A program made the translations under genes and the position numbers. A model generated the notes under the pieces. That model was not told where the DNA came from. It searched no databases and saw only the letters and a program-made list of their open reading frames with translations. Shown here one piece after another: positions 16,301 to 25,328 of a DNA stretch of 64,000 nucleotides. The DNA comes from Nocardia cyriacigeorgica GUH-2 (GTDB lineage: Bacteria > Actinomycetota > Actinomycetes > Mycobacteriales > Mycobacteriaceae), in assembly GCF_000284035.1 (NCBI RefSeq), contig NC_016887.1, positions 6,130,646-6,194,645 on the forward strand. The letters are read 5' to 3'. The first letter of the stretch is position 1. Every line of letters starts with the position of its first letter.

Positions 16301-17376
16301 TTCGTCAGTCCAAGCAGTGCGGCGGTGAGTCCGAAGTCGGGACCGAAGTCCTCCATGCGGCCGGTTCGACAACCGTCGGCACGCATCTGGATGCGTTCGC
16401 AGAACAGGCTGATCTGCTCGCCGGCGAGAGTGCCGCCGACGAGTGTGTGCAGCCGGATGTAGCCGAGCTCCTTGTTCATCGACTTGTCGATGCTCTCCAG
16501 CAGCATCGGCGCGACGTCGATGACCTCGGTGAGCCCGCGCGCGTTCTGGCGCAGCTGGTCGGTGACCGCCGTCATCCTGGTCAGGGTGTCGCTGATCTGG
16601 GCCTGGTGGTCGGCGAAGATCGAGCTGGTGTTGGTCAGGAAGCTGTTGAGCTGATCCAGCGTCGCCTGCAGACCGGGCGCCTGCTCGGCGAGCAGGGTGG
16701 TCATCTGGGTGGCCTGGTTGCTGAAATCGCGTACCGACTGATCGTTTTCGGCCAGCATGGTGGTGAGCTCGTTGAGCTTGATGATGATGGTCGAGATCGC
16801 GTCCTTGTTGTCGAGGCCGACCTTCAGCGCACTCGACAGCGCGTTGAGGGTGTCGCGGATCTTCTCACCGTTGCCGTCGAGCATCGGGTACAGCACCCGG
16901 CCCGACAGCGGACCGAGGCCTTCCTGGCCCTCTTCTGGTTTGAGCGCCGCGGCGAACTGATCGATGGTCTTGATCATCGTGTCGAGTTCGACCGGGACGT
17001 CGGTGCGTTCCAGCGGCAGGTGGTCGCCGTCGGAGAGCGTCTCGCCCTCGGTGAACGGCGGGGTGATCTCGATGTGGCGGTCGGTGACGATCGACGGCGA
17101 GATCACCACGGCCATGGCGTCCTTGGGGAACTTCACATCACCGTCGAGGGTCATGTGCACCTCGACGAAGGTGCCGCGCGGCACGATCTTGTCGACCTTG
17201 CCGACGTCGATCCCGAGCACCTGGACGCTGTTGCCCTCGTACATGCCCGCGATGTTCTCGAAATCCGCGGTGATCTTGATGTCGTTGTTCAACGGACCCG
17301 GCAGCAGCGAGCAGCTACCGACGAGCAGCGCGGTGGCTGCGACGAACAGCGACTGGGCGATCGTTTTGAGTCTCAT
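16297..17376 (-). CDS. mceD: MCE family protein MceD, with lipobox
   Basis: Fourth mce gene, 359 residues. MlaD domain DIKITADFENIAGMYEGNSV... GIDVGKVDKIVPRG, then the long helical domain ending ISLFCERIQMRADGC. The N-terminus MRLKTIAQSLFVAATALLVGSC carries a lipobox (LVGSC), so this protein may be lipidated as well as MceE; in most clusters only MceE is. The ATG at 17376 shares its A with the mceC stop (TGATG). An in-frame GTG at 17379 would give a 4-base overlap instead. Confidence 0.9.
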   Translation of the reverse strand: MRLKTIAQSLFVAATALLVGSCSLLPGPLNNDIKITADFENIAGMYEGNSVQVLGIDVGKVDKIVPRGTFVEVHMTLDGDVKFPKDAMAVVISPSIVTDRHIEITPPFTEGETLSDGDHLPLERTDVPVELDTMIKTIDQFAAALKPEEGQEGLGPLSGRVLYPMLDGNGEKIRDTLNALSSALKVGLDNKDAISTIIIKLNELTTMLAENDQSVRDFSNQATQMTTLLAEQAPGLQATLDQLNSFLTNTSSIFADHQAQISDTLTRMTAVTDQLRQNARGLTEVIDVAPMLLESIDKSMNKELGYIRLHTLVGGTLAGEQISLFCERIQMRADGCRTGRMEDFGPDFGLTAALLGLTK

Positions 17377-18368
17377 CACGCGCACCCCTCGGCGACTTGG
17401 GCGAAGCACAACCAGTTGTCCGGGAACAGCCACGGGAGGCTGACCTCGGCGTAGTTGCCGTTACCCCAGGCGTTGGCCAGGTAGCGCACCGCGGGCGGCA
17501 TGATCGACAGCAGCCGGTCCAGGTTGTCCTTGTTCTTCTGCAGGCCTGAGGCCATGATGTTGAGCTGATCGAGGGTGCCGGAGAACTGGTTGTCGTTCTG
17601 CGCGCCGATCTGCTGCAACTGGGCGGTCAGCGTGGCGACATTGTCGAGCAGCTGACGCAGCAGGTTCTGCCGCTCCATCACCCGGCTGGCGATCGCCTCG
17701 CCCTGGGTGACCACCAGCAGCACGCTGTTGCGGTTGTCGGCCAGGATGGTGGTGACCCGGTCCAGGTCCTTGAGCAGGGTGTCGACCTGGGTCTTGCGCG
17801 AGTCGATGGTCTTGGCCAGCGCGCCGACACTGTCGAGCGCCTGCGCGATCAGCTCCGGCGAACCGCCGAGCTGCTGATTGACCAGGTTCAGCGATTCGGC
17901 CAGCTTGGCGGTGTCGAGTTCCTCGAACTTCGGGGTACCGCGCTGCACGACGTCGGCCAGGTTGTAGGGAACCGTGGTGTTGGTCTTGGGGATCCGCTTG
18001 TCCGGCAGGCCCGAACCGTCACCGGGCTCCAGGTCGATGTAGCGGGCGCCCAGCAGCGTCGCCATCTTGATCGAGGCGTGCGCGTCGGGGCCGAGCTTCA
18101 CATCGTCGCTGACCTGCAGGGTGATCACCACGTGATCGCCCTCGAGTTCGGCGCCGGAGACCCGGCCGACCGGGACGCCGGCGACGTCGACCTTGTCGCC
18201 GACCTTGATGCCTGCGGCCTGGACGAACTCCGCCTCGATCGACTGCTCGCCGATGCCGAGGCTCTGGAAGCCGGAGGACGCGATCACCACCACCGCAACC
18301 AGGGCGGCGCCGATGATGCCGAGACCGAAGTAGCGGTTGGCGTTGAACCAGGTTTTGATCTTGGTCAT
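17376..18368 (-). CDS. mceC: MCE family protein MceC
   Basis: Third mce gene, 330 residues. N-terminal anchor (YFGLGIIGAALVAVVVIASSGF), MlaD domain (SIEAEFVQAAGIKVGDKVDVAGVPVGRVSGA) with the family string KMATLLGARYIDLEPGDG, then a helical region. It ends soon after MPPAVRYLANAWGNG without the Pro-rich tail seen in MceA and MceF. ATG 18368 overlaps the mceB stop (ATGA). The protein should project into the periplasm as part of the lipid tunnel. Confidence 0.92.
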   Translation of the reverse strand: MTKIKTWFNANRYFGLGIIGAALVAVVVIASSGFQSLGIGEQSIEAEFVQAAGIKVGDKVDVAGVPVGRVSGAELEGDHVVITLQVSDDVKLGPDAHASIKMATLLGARYIDLEPGDGSGLPDKRIPKTNTTVPYNLADVVQRGTPKFEELDTAKLAESLNLVNQQLGGSPELIAQALDSVGALAKTIDSRKTQVDTLLKDLDRVTTILADNRNSVLLVVTQGEAIASRVMERQNLLRQLLDNVATLTAQLQQIGAQNDNQFSGTLDQLNIMASGLQKNKDNLDRLLSIMPPAVRYLANAWGNGNYAEVSLPWLFPDNWLCFAQVAEGCA

Positions 18369-19393
18369 GGGCGGCACACCGCCGACTGTCCGTTGCCACC
18401 GATCTGCGAGAACAGCCCGCGCGGGAACAGGATTCCGTACAGCGAGACGTCGAGGCGGCAGATGTAGGCGTTGGCGTAGGCGCCCTCGGAGGTGAACCGG
18501 CCCACGTCGGCGAGCACCGACGGCAGGTCGATCGCGGCCTGGTCGAGCTTGGCGCCGTTGGCCAGCAGCAGCGTCAGCGCGTCGGTGGTCGAGCGCTGGG
18601 CGGCGTCCAGCTTGGGCTGGATATTGCCGACCATGTCGACCAATGCGGTGGTGGCGTCGGCGATCTGCACGGTGGACTGCTGCAAGGACTGGCCCTGTTC
18701 ATAGAGCCCGCCGATCAGCGCCCTGGTCTGGGTTACCAGCGTCTCCAATTCGTCCCCTCGTTTTGCCAACCCCGACATGATGCCGCTGAGGTTGGTGATC
18801 ACATCGCTGAGAATGGCGTCCCTGCGCTCGAAATCGGTGGCCAGCGTGGCGGCCTGGGTGATGAACTGGCCCAGCGAGATCCGGTCACCCTGCAATGCCA
18901 GCACGAACGTCTCCGACAGGCGGTTGACCTGCTCGGGCTCGAGCGCCTGGAACAACGGCTGGAATCCGTTGAGCAGCGCCGAGATGTCGAAGGACGGCTC
19001 GGTGCGCTCGAGCGGGATGGTCGCGTTGTCCTCCAGCGGGGTGGCGTCCCCGCCGGTGCCCGGCGCCAGCGCGATATAGCGCTGGCCGATCAGGTTCTGG
19101 TAGCGGACCAGCGCCTTGGTGTTGCCGTAGAGGGTCTGTTCGTCCTGGACGATGAACGACACGTGGGCGTCGTTGTTGTCGTCGAGTTCGATCTTTTCGA
19201 CCTTGCCGACGCGCACGCCCGCCATGCGGACGTCGTCACCTTCGCGCAGACCCAGCACGTCGGTGAACGTGGCCGAGTAGGTCTTGGTGTCGCCGTCGAC
19301 GGTGCGGGCCAGCGTGTTCCAGATGACCACGGTGACCAGCACCGATACGACGGCGAAGAGGCTGAAGCCGATCAGCGGTTTGCGGATGCTCAT
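18365..19393 (-). CDS. mceB: MCE family protein MceB
   Basis: Second mce gene, 342 residues. Membrane anchor (PLIGFSLFAVVSVLVTVVIW), MlaD domain (TYSATFTDVLGLREGDDVRMAGVRVGKVEKIEL) and the signature VRYQNLIGQRYIALAPG shared by MceB proteins. A helical domain and a short C-terminus with a Cys pair (YICRLDVSL, SAVCRP) follow. The start overlaps the mceA stop (ATGA). Confidence 0.92.
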   Translation of the reverse strand: MSIRKPLIGFSLFAVVSVLVTVVIWNTLARTVDGDTKTYSATFTDVLGLREGDDVRMAGVRVGKVEKIELDDNNDAHVSFIVQDEQTLYGNTKALVRYQNLIGQRYIALAPGTGGDATPLEDNATIPLERTEPSFDISALLNGFQPLFQALEPEQVNRLSETFVLALQGDRISLGQFITQAATLATDFERRDAILSDVITNLSGIMSGLAKRGDELETLVTQTRALIGGLYEQGQSLQQSTVQIADATTALVDMVGNIQPKLDAAQRSTTDALTLLLANGAKLDQAAIDLPSVLADVGRFTSEGAYANAYICRLDVSLYGILFPRGLFSQIGGNGQSAVCRP

Positions 19394-20937
19394 CGGCCGG
19401 CCCCCTCTGCGGTGACCTGCACAGTGCCGCCTTCCAGAGCCGTGCTCAACATCATGTATTCGAGGGTGGAGGCCCGCCGGCCCAGCAGCGCGGTCAGCGC
19501 CGGATCGTCGGTGTAGGCGATGGGCCGGGCCGCCGGCTTCACGCCGGGCCGCTCAGTGTTCGCCGCGGGCGCGACCTCACCCTGTGCGGGCTTGTCCGTG
19601 CCGGGCTGGGTGGCCGGCGCCGGGGTCCCCGGCTGCGATGCGGCCGGAGCGGGAGCGCCGGGCACCAGGTTCGGGAACAGGCCTTCGAGCGGGGTGCCCG
19701 CGAACGGGTTCGGCACGGCCGCGGTGGGCGCGGGCGCCGACGGCGCGGTGACCTGGGTGGTCACGCCGGGGATTGCGGGCATGCCCGGCATCGGCGGCAG
19801 CACCGGCAGTCCCTCGGCCGACTTCAACCGGCCCGGCCGCATGGATTCCGGCAGCACACCGGGATCGGCGACCGCGGGCGCGGTGGCACAGCTGGGACCG
19901 GCCAGATCGCCGTAGCGCGGGCAGTCCTTCACGGTGTTCGGTTGCCACGGGGTGAAGGTGACGCCCGCGTTCCACACCATCTGCCGCTGCGGACCCCAGT
20001 GGAAGACCGTGTTCAGCTTGCGGGTGGAGGTGTTCAGGTTGGCGATCGCGTTGGTGATCGCGCTGGGGTCGGAGGCGAGCGCGCCGATGGTGGCGTTCAA
20101 GCCCGCGGTGATCTCTTTACCGGAGTTCGGGTTGACCGCGAACAGATGGTTGACCTTGTCCGCGGTGACGCTGGCGCCGCTGATCAGGGCGGCCAGATCC
20201 GAGCGGCGGTCGGCGATGGTGCGAGCGGTGGTGACCGAGCTGGCCAGCACGTCCATCAGTTCCGGCGCGGATTCGTTCAGCGCGTGCGCCGAGGCGGAGA
20301 AATCACCGAGCAGCACACCGAGATCCGGGATCGACTCGTCGACCGTAGTGAGCCAGCGGTCCAGCCGTTCGATGGTGGAACCGGGCACCCGGCCGCTGCC
20401 GTCGAGGGCGTAGGACAGCGTGCCGAGCACCCGGCCGAACTGCATCGGGTCGATCTGGTCGAGGATGTTCTGCACGGTGGTGAGGGTGTCCTGCAAGGCG
20501 ACGGTGCCCTTGCTGGTGTCCTCCTCGATGACCGAGCCCTCTTCCAGGTGCCCGTCGGACTGGCCGTTGTAGACCAGCTCGACCGAGGTGACCGCGAACA
20601 GGTTGCTCGGCACCACGCGCGCGGTGACGTTGTCGGGGATGCCGTCGACGTACTCGGGCTTCAGCTCGATATTGACCTGCTGGAGTTCGCCCTTCGCGGC
20701 CACCGACACGCTGTCGACGGCGCCGACCAGCACGCCGCGGAACTTGACGTCGGCGTCCTGCGGCAGGCCGTCACCGGTGGTGGTGAGGTTCGCGGTGACG
20801 TTCACCTTGGGCACGAAGTAGCCCTGATAGCGCGCCATCAGGAAGCCGAGAATGACTGCGAAGACGACGAGCCCGCACACACCTGCGATGAGCAGTTGCC
20901 GCATGGTGGGCCCGCGCCCACTCGGATCGATGATCAT
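19390..20937 (-). CDS. mceA: MCE family protein MceA
   Basis: First mce gene and the longest, 515 residues. Anchor (LLIAGVCGLVVFAVILGFLMARYQGYF), MlaD domain (VNVTANLTTTGDGLPQDADVKFRGVLVGAVDSV), helical domain (about 130-300), then a conserved globular part with WNAGVTFTPWQPNTVKDCPRYGD. The last 130 residues form a Pro/Ala-rich tail (APTAAVPNPFAGTPLEGLFPN). The ATG lies 3 bases after the yrbEB stop, with GGGGTAGG before it. It probably caps or extends the lipid-conducting tube outside the membrane. Confidence 0.92.
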   Translation of the reverse strand: MIIDPSGRGPTMRQLLIAGVCGLVVFAVILGFLMARYQGYFVPKVNVTANLTTTGDGLPQDADVKFRGVLVGAVDSVSVAAKGELQQVNIELKPEYVDGIPDNVTARVVPSNLFAVTSVELVYNGQSDGHLEEGSVIEEDTSKGTVALQDTLTTVQNILDQIDPMQFGRVLGTLSYALDGSGRVPGSTIERLDRWLTTVDESIPDLGVLLGDFSASAHALNESAPELMDVLASSVTTARTIADRRSDLAALISGASVTADKVNHLFAVNPNSGKEITAGLNATIGALASDPSAITNAIANLNTSTRKLNTVFHWGPQRQMVWNAGVTFTPWQPNTVKDCPRYGDLAGPSCATAPAVADPGVLPESMRPGRLKSAEGLPVLPPMPGMPAIPGVTTQVTAPSAPAPTAAVPNPFAGTPLEGLFPNLVPGAPAPAASQPGTPAPATQPGTDKPAQGEVAPAANTERPGVKPAARPIAYTDDPALTALLGRRASTLEYMMLSTALEGGTVQVTAEGAGR

Positions 20938-20940
20938 TAC

Positions 20941-21804
20941 CTACCCCGAGATCCGGATGCCGGGGTTGACACCCCAGATTGCCAAGGTCATGAACAGGTC
21001 GGCGAAGACGACCACGATGATGCACATCTTGATCGCGCGACCCGCTGCCACACCGACACCCTCGGGACCACCCGAGGCGAAGAAGCCGTAGTAGCACTGG
21101 ATGAACGTGGTGATCGCGACGAACACGATCGCTTTGAGCAGCGAATAGAGCACGTCGGTCGGTATCAGGAATTGGTAGAAGTAATGCATGTAGGTACCGC
21201 TGTCGGTGCCGCCGATCAGCTGCACGGTGACCGCGCAGGAGATGTAGGCCATGGCCAGGCCGAGGCAGTACAGCGGGACGATGGTGATCATCGCCGCGAT
21301 CATCCGGGTGCTGACCAGGTAGGGCAGCGGCCGGATGGCCACCGATTCGAGCGCGTCGATCTCCTCGGAGATGCGCATGGCGCCCAGCTGCGCGGTGAAC
21401 CGGCAGCCGGCCTGCGCCGCGAACGCCAGCGCCGCCAGCAGCGGGCCGAGCTCACGGGTGGTGGCGAAGGCCGAGATGGCGCCGGTGATCGGGCTCAGCC
21501 CGAGCAGATTCAGTGAGGTGTGACCCTGGATGCCGACGGTCATACCGCCGAAGGCGGACAGGATCAGGATGACGCCAATGGTGCCGCCACCGACGACGAG
21601 ATTGCCGTTGCCCCAGGTGACATCGGACAGCAGCCGCCAGACTTCCTTCGGGTACTGCTTGAACGCCAGCGGCATCGAGCCGATCGAGCGCAGGAAGAAG
21701 AACACCTGGTGGCCCAGGCGGGCCAGCATGTCCTTGGGCGCGGTGGCCGCGGTGCGGAGCTTCTGGAAGGGCCGCAGCAGGGGCGGCACATAAGTCGCGG
21801 ACAC
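20941..21804 (-). CDS. yrbEB: ABC transporter permease YrbEB (MlaE family)
   Basis: Integral membrane permease of the Mce lipid transporter, 287 residues with five to six membrane helices. The MlaE-family loop TRELGPLLAALAFAAQAGCRFTAQLGAMRISEEIDALESVAIRPLPYL is the coupling region that contacts the ATPase. The ATPase (MceG/MlaF type) is not in this window and must be encoded elsewhere. The GTG start lies 3 bases after the yrbEA stop. Confidence 0.93.
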   Translation of the reverse strand: MSATYVPPLLRPFQKLRTAATAPKDMLARLGHQVFFFLRSIGSMPLAFKQYPKEVWRLLSDVTWGNGNLVVGGGTIGVILILSAFGGMTVGIQGHTSLNLLGLSPITGAISAFATTRELGPLLAALAFAAQAGCRFTAQLGAMRISEEIDALESVAIRPLPYLVSTRMIAAMITIVPLYCLGLAMAYISCAVTVQLIGGTDSGTYMHYFYQFLIPTDVLYSLLKAIVFVAITTFIQCYYGFFASGGPEGVGVAAGRAIKMCIIVVVFADLFMTLAIWGVNPGIRISG

Positions 21805-21807
21805 CGG

Positions 21808-22662
21808 CTACACCACCGTCGGGGGGAAGAGGGTGTTGTAGACCTGCGTGAAGATGACGTTCACGCCGAACAACATCACCGCGGACATGACGACGGCGGT
21901 GTTGACCGAGTTGGCCACACCGCCGGGGCCGCCGCGGGTGTTGAGCCCGGTATCGCAGGCGATGATGGCCGCGAGCAGGCCGAACAGCAGCGACTTGATC
22001 AGTGCCACCAGCAGATCCAGGGTCACCGCGAACGAGGAGAAGGTCGCGATGTAGGAGCCGGGGGTGCCGCCCTGGGCGAAGATATTGAAGATGTAGCCGG
22101 TCAGGAAGCCGACGAAGACGACGAACCCGCACAGCAGCACGCTGACGATCATCGCCGCGCCGAGCCGGGGCGCGACCAGGCGCCGCATCGGATCGACGCC
22201 CATCACCTTCATGGCGTCGATTTCCTCACGGATGGTCCGGGAACCGAGGTCGGCGCAGATGGCCGAACCGACGGCGCCTGCGATCATCAGCACGGTGACC
22301 AGTGGCGCGCCCTGCTGAATGATGCCGAGGCCGTTGGCCGCACCGATGAACGAGGTGGCACCGACCTGACTGGCGACCGCGCCGACCTGAATCGAGACGA
22401 TGACGCCGATCGGGATGGCGACCAGCAGCGTGGGCGCGGCGGCGACGCTGGCCATGAAGGCGCACTGGCGGATGAACTCGTCGAACGGAAACCGGCGCCG
22501 GAAGATGGCGACGACGAGTTCGGTGACGGCCTGCGCGCCCATCGTCATCTGACGGCCGAGCGTTTCCAGCGACTTTTTGGGATGGTCGCGCCAGTAGTCC
22601 TTCGTCCACTCGACCGCATCGCTCAATCTCGAACCCGCTGGTGGACTCTTGGTCGACTGCAC
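21808..22662 (-). CDS. yrbEA: ABC transporter permease YrbEA (MlaE family)
   Basis: First gene of the mce operon. The 284-residue permease partners YrbEB. Hydrophobic helices surround the coupling loop AVGSAICADLGSRTIREEIDAMKVMGVDPMRRLVAPR. A GTG start at 22662 has AGAGGGG 8 bases upstream. The operon reads yrbEA-yrbEB-mceA-F-mas-mas with no fadD, fadE or regulator gene beside it, so its lipid substrate (fatty acid, mycolate or sterol) cannot be told from context. The gene-free region to its right holds the operon promoter. Confidence 0.93.
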   Translation of the reverse strand: MQSTKSPPAGSRLSDAVEWTKDYWRDHPKKSLETLGRQMTMGAQAVTELVVAIFRRRFPFDEFIRQCAFMASVAAAPTLLVAIPIGVIVSIQVGAVASQVGATSFIGAANGLGIIQQGAPLVTVLMIAGAVGSAICADLGSRTIREEIDAMKVMGVDPMRRLVAPRLGAAMIVSVLLCGFVVFVGFLTGYIFNIFAQGGTPGSYIATFSSFAVTLDLLVALIKSLLFGLLAAIIACDTGLNTRGGPGGVANSVNTAVVMSAVMLFGVNVIFTQVYNTLFPPTVV

Positions 22663-23175
22663 TGACTAACCCCTCTCGACGTCGGTTTACCTGCCCCGAC
22701 GACTTGTTTGCTTGACGCACCTTACTACGGAGTAGCGCAGAACACACCATAGACATGTGATTGCGGTCATAGACCGTTGTCACTATGCACTGTGACCACT
22801 GAGTTATGACACCGGAGTTGGTATTGATCCCAATCTTTCCCGGAATAGAACTGGAACAAGTTACAGAGTCCCTGCATGTGAGCCGGACCCGATGCGGAGC
22901 CGTTCCCAATAAATAGGGAAACCATTCATCGAAATTGCACGGGGATTCAATTCTGGACAGCCGACCATGACAGGACTCGCTTTGTAAACTTCGCTGACGA
23001 TATAGAGTCGGTGATAGCAAGAGGCTATTTCGATGGAAAGAGACAAACCTGGCGACATGTATGGAAATCGGCGTCCCGGCGGGCTCGGCCACGCCGATGA
23101 CGCGCCCGAGCGCAAATACTGACACGATGGGTCTCGCAGATTGATATCGTGCGGGCTTCCGACGTCTGGAGGGAC
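22663..23175. promoter_or_regulatory. Gene-free divergent region: promoters of the mce operon and the S1 protease
   Basis: About 510 bases, visibly less GC-rich than the surroundings, with no supportable gene. Short perfect dyads cluster 100-170 bases upstream of yrbEA: CGGTC-ATA-GACCG at 22764-22776, GTCAC-N8-GTGAC at 22779-22796 and ATTG-N4-CAAT at 22823-22834. They are plausible binding sites for a TetR- or GntR-type Mce regulator. No convincing -10/-35 pair could be fixed by eye. Confidence 0.55.
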
Positions 23176-23850
23176 ATGTTCAGCAAACTCGCCAAGGCGG
23201 CCAACGCCGTCCTCGCCGTCGCCATCGGAGCGGCGCTGCTCGGGACCGGCGCTGGCGCCGCCGGCGCCGCACCAGGGGCGCCGGTCATCGGCGGCGGATC
23301 AGGAATCGTCATCGACAACATGTTCGAGTGCACGGTCACCACGGTCGGCCACGATGCGGCGGGACGACTGGTCGGACTCACCGCCGGGCACTGCGGCGAC
23401 GCGGGCGCGCAGGTGTACGCCGAGGTGGACCGCGGCTACGGGCCGATCGGCAAGTTCGTCTTCTCCAACCACGAACTCGATTACGCCGTCATCCAGTTCG
23501 ATCCGAACCGGATCACCCCGGTGAACCGGATCGGCAACGTCACCATCACCGGGATCGGCGCCGCACCGCAGTTCCCGACCATCGTCTGCAAGGAAGGCCG
23601 CACCACCGGCAACACCTGCGGCGTCACCTGGGGCGACATCTTCCAGACCAACTACGAGACCTGGGCCCAGATGTGCGTGGTCGAAGGCGATTCCGGCGCA
23701 CCGGTTGTCGTCGGGTCCACCCTCGTCGGCATGGTGAACGCCTACCTGGCCATCGCCTGCTTCGGCCCCGAGGTCGGCACCAACCTGACCGCGATCATGG
23801 ACGACGTCAACGCGCGCGGCGGGACGGGCTCGGGTTTCCGGCCCATCTGA
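23176..23850 (+). CDS. Secreted chymotrypsin-like serine protease (S1 family)
   Basis: Exported 224-residue protease. The signal peptide is MFSKLAKAANAVLAVAIGAA with cleavage likely after AGA in GAGAAGAA-P. The catalytic triad is complete: His72 (TAGHC), Asp102 (HELDYAV) and Ser173 (EGDSGAPV), with cysteines placed as in the alpha-lytic/streptogrisin branch (CTV...GHC and C148...C167). There is no long pro-domain, unlike alpha-lytic protease. ATG 23176 follows GGAGGG and is preferred over GTG 23149. It stands alone, ended by a strong terminator. Confidence 0.88.
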   Translation: MFSKLAKAANAVLAVAIGAALLGTGAGAAGAAPGAPVIGGGSGIVIDNMFECTVTTVGHDAAGRLVGLTAGHCGDAGAQVYAEVDRGYGPIGKFVFSNHELDYAVIQFDPNRITPVNRIGNVTITGIGAAPQFPTIVCKEGRTTGNTCGVTWGDIFQTNYETWAQMCVVEGDSGAPVVVGSTLVGMVNAYLAIACFGPEVGTNLTAIMDDVNARGGTGSGFRPI

Positions 23851-23869
23851 TCCGGACCGGTAGAACTTT

Positions 23870-23907
23870 CGCCGAATGAGCGGGCGTGAGCGCCCGCTCA
23901 TTCGGCG
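23870..23907. terminator. Strong intrinsic terminator after the S1 protease
   Basis: Perfect 17-base arms 23870-23886 and 23891-23907 (CGCCGAATG... and ...CATTCGGCG) around a TGAG loop, followed by TTT. It begins 19 bases after the protease stop and also faces the convergent LppU-like gene, so it probably works in both directions. Confidence 0.9.
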
Positions 23908-23967
23908 TTTCAGGGGCTTCGGTGGTGCGGCCGACCCCGGTAGAGCAGGTGCGGTGACGCGGGGAAC

Positions 23968-24600
23968 CTACAGCTCCTCGACGCACACCACGAACCGGCG
24001 CTCCGGGTAGACGTACCCGCTGCCGCCCGCACCGCAGGCATCGGCGGAGTCGGCGTCCTGCTCGATCGAGAGCACCTTCACCCCGTCGACGGCCGGTTCG
24101 GTGCAGTCCACCCGCTTGGGATCCTCACCGCCGACATCCATGCAGCCGCCGACCACCCAGTCGATATCCAGGCACAGCGCGCCCTGCTCGACACCGTTGA
24201 CGGTTTCGGCGTAATAGCTGTCGGCATCGCTGACGCATTCGGATCGCTTGGCCACCTTGCCGATGACCTTGTAGTTGGCCGCGCGGCTGCCACAGGAGGC
24301 CCGATCGATCTCGGCGTCGGTGGTGGTGCCACCGAGGGTCACGCAGTCGCCGATCTCGGCGTCGAAGGAGGTGTTGCCGCCGGTCGGCGCGGTGCTGGTG
24401 GTGGTGCGCGGCGAGCGGGTGCTGGTCGGCTCGGAATCGGAGGTCGATTCGGCGCTGCTGGTCGGGGAGATCGCGTTGTCCAGCGCGGGTTGCGCGGTGC
24501 CGGTGACGGTGGTGCTACACCCGGCGGCGAACGGTACGAGCGCCGCCGCGACGGCACAGGCCACGAGCGCGCGATGGGCGAAGGTCGATCGACCAGACAC
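23968..24600 (-). CDS. LppU-like lipoprotein
   Basis: Exported lipoprotein of 210 residues: signal peptide with lipobox FAAGC (Cys28), then a Ser/Thr-rich linker of about 45 residues (SSAESTSDSEPTSTRSPRTTTST), then a compact Cys-rich domain. The domain pattern IGDCVTL... SCGS... RSECV... ALCLDIDW... GCMDV... VDCTEP... FVVCVEE resembles the LppU/SCO3897 family of actinobacterial lipoproteins. The GTG at 24600 has GGGAGGA upstream. Function unknown. Confidence 0.75.
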   Translation of the reverse strand: MSGRSTFAHRALVACAVAAALVPFAAGCSTTVTGTAQPALDNAISPTSSAESTSDSEPTSTRSPRTTTSTAPTGGNTSFDAEIGDCVTLGGTTTDAEIDRASCGSRAANYKVIGKVAKRSECVSDADSYYAETVNGVEQGALCLDIDWVVGGCMDVGGEDPKRVDCTEPAVDGVKVLSIEQDADSADACGAGGSGYVYPERRFVVCVEEL

Positions 24601-24809
24601 GAAAAGTCCTCCCGAGCAGCAACGCCGAACTCACACCCCCGTACGAATCCGAAGTCCACAACAGTGCTTGAAACACCTCGAAATGAATACACCACCGCTT
24701 CGGTGCGGTCGAGTCGAACGCCGCGCCGCGCGTCGCGCATGCGCCCGGAACCGCCCCCGCAGCAATGATCTCGCCTATGGTGAGGAGGCCGGTGCGAGAG
24801 GAGTCGGAC

Positions 24810-25328
24810 ATGAAGCTGATCAGCGCGATCGCCTGCGCCACCGCGACCGCCGGGGCCTGTCTCGCGGCACCGGCGGTGGCCTCGGCAAATACCGTGCAAT
24901 GCGCCGCGGACAACGGAGCCGACGTGATGATCCTCGACGGCGACCACGGGTGCCGGGCGCGCTCGGGCGAGTTCGGCAAGGCGCGCTCGGCCGGAGTCGA
25001 CGGCATCGGTTACGCCATAGCATCGTCGGGCGCCACCGCGGTCGGGATCGGCGCGGCAGGCGGCCTCGGCGCGAGCGAAGGAGTCGGTGGCGTGCCGATC
25101 GCGGTCGGGCTCGGACCCGACGCCGTCGCGTTGACCTCGCTGCTGCCGGTGGGCGGGGCGACAAGTTCTTCGGCGGTGGCGGTATCGCTGGCAGTGGACG
25201 GATCCCGCGCCCAGGTGCTCTCCGGTGAAGACGCCGTGGTGTGCCTCGGCGTGGCGGCGTTCGCGTGGAACGCCGGTACGGGCGAAGCCTGCCTGGCGAC
25301 TCCGGTGGGCCGCTGGCAGCGGTCGTGA
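24810..25328 (+). CDS. Small secreted protein, Gly/Ala/Val-rich
   Basis: Not recognised. The 172-residue protein has a clear signal peptide (MKLISAIACATATAGACLAAPAVASA), then a short Cys-containing segment (VQCAADNGADVMILDGDHGCRARSGEFG) and a low-complexity Gly/Ala/Ser/Val part. A final Cys pair (VVCLGVAAFAW, EACLATPVG) suggests disulfides. ATG 24810 has GAGAGGAG upstream; the frame extends to 24765 but without a signal. Its stop overlaps the GTG of the EstB-type hydrolase (GTGA), which ties the two by translation. Confidence 0.65.
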   Translation: MKLISAIACATATAGACLAAPAVASANTVQCAADNGADVMILDGDHGCRARSGEFGKARSAGVDGIGYAIASSGATAVGIGAAGGLGASEGVGGVPIAVGLGPDAVALTSLLPVGGATSSSAVAVSLAVDGSRAQVLSGEDAVVCLGVAAFAWNAGTGEACLATPVGRWQRS

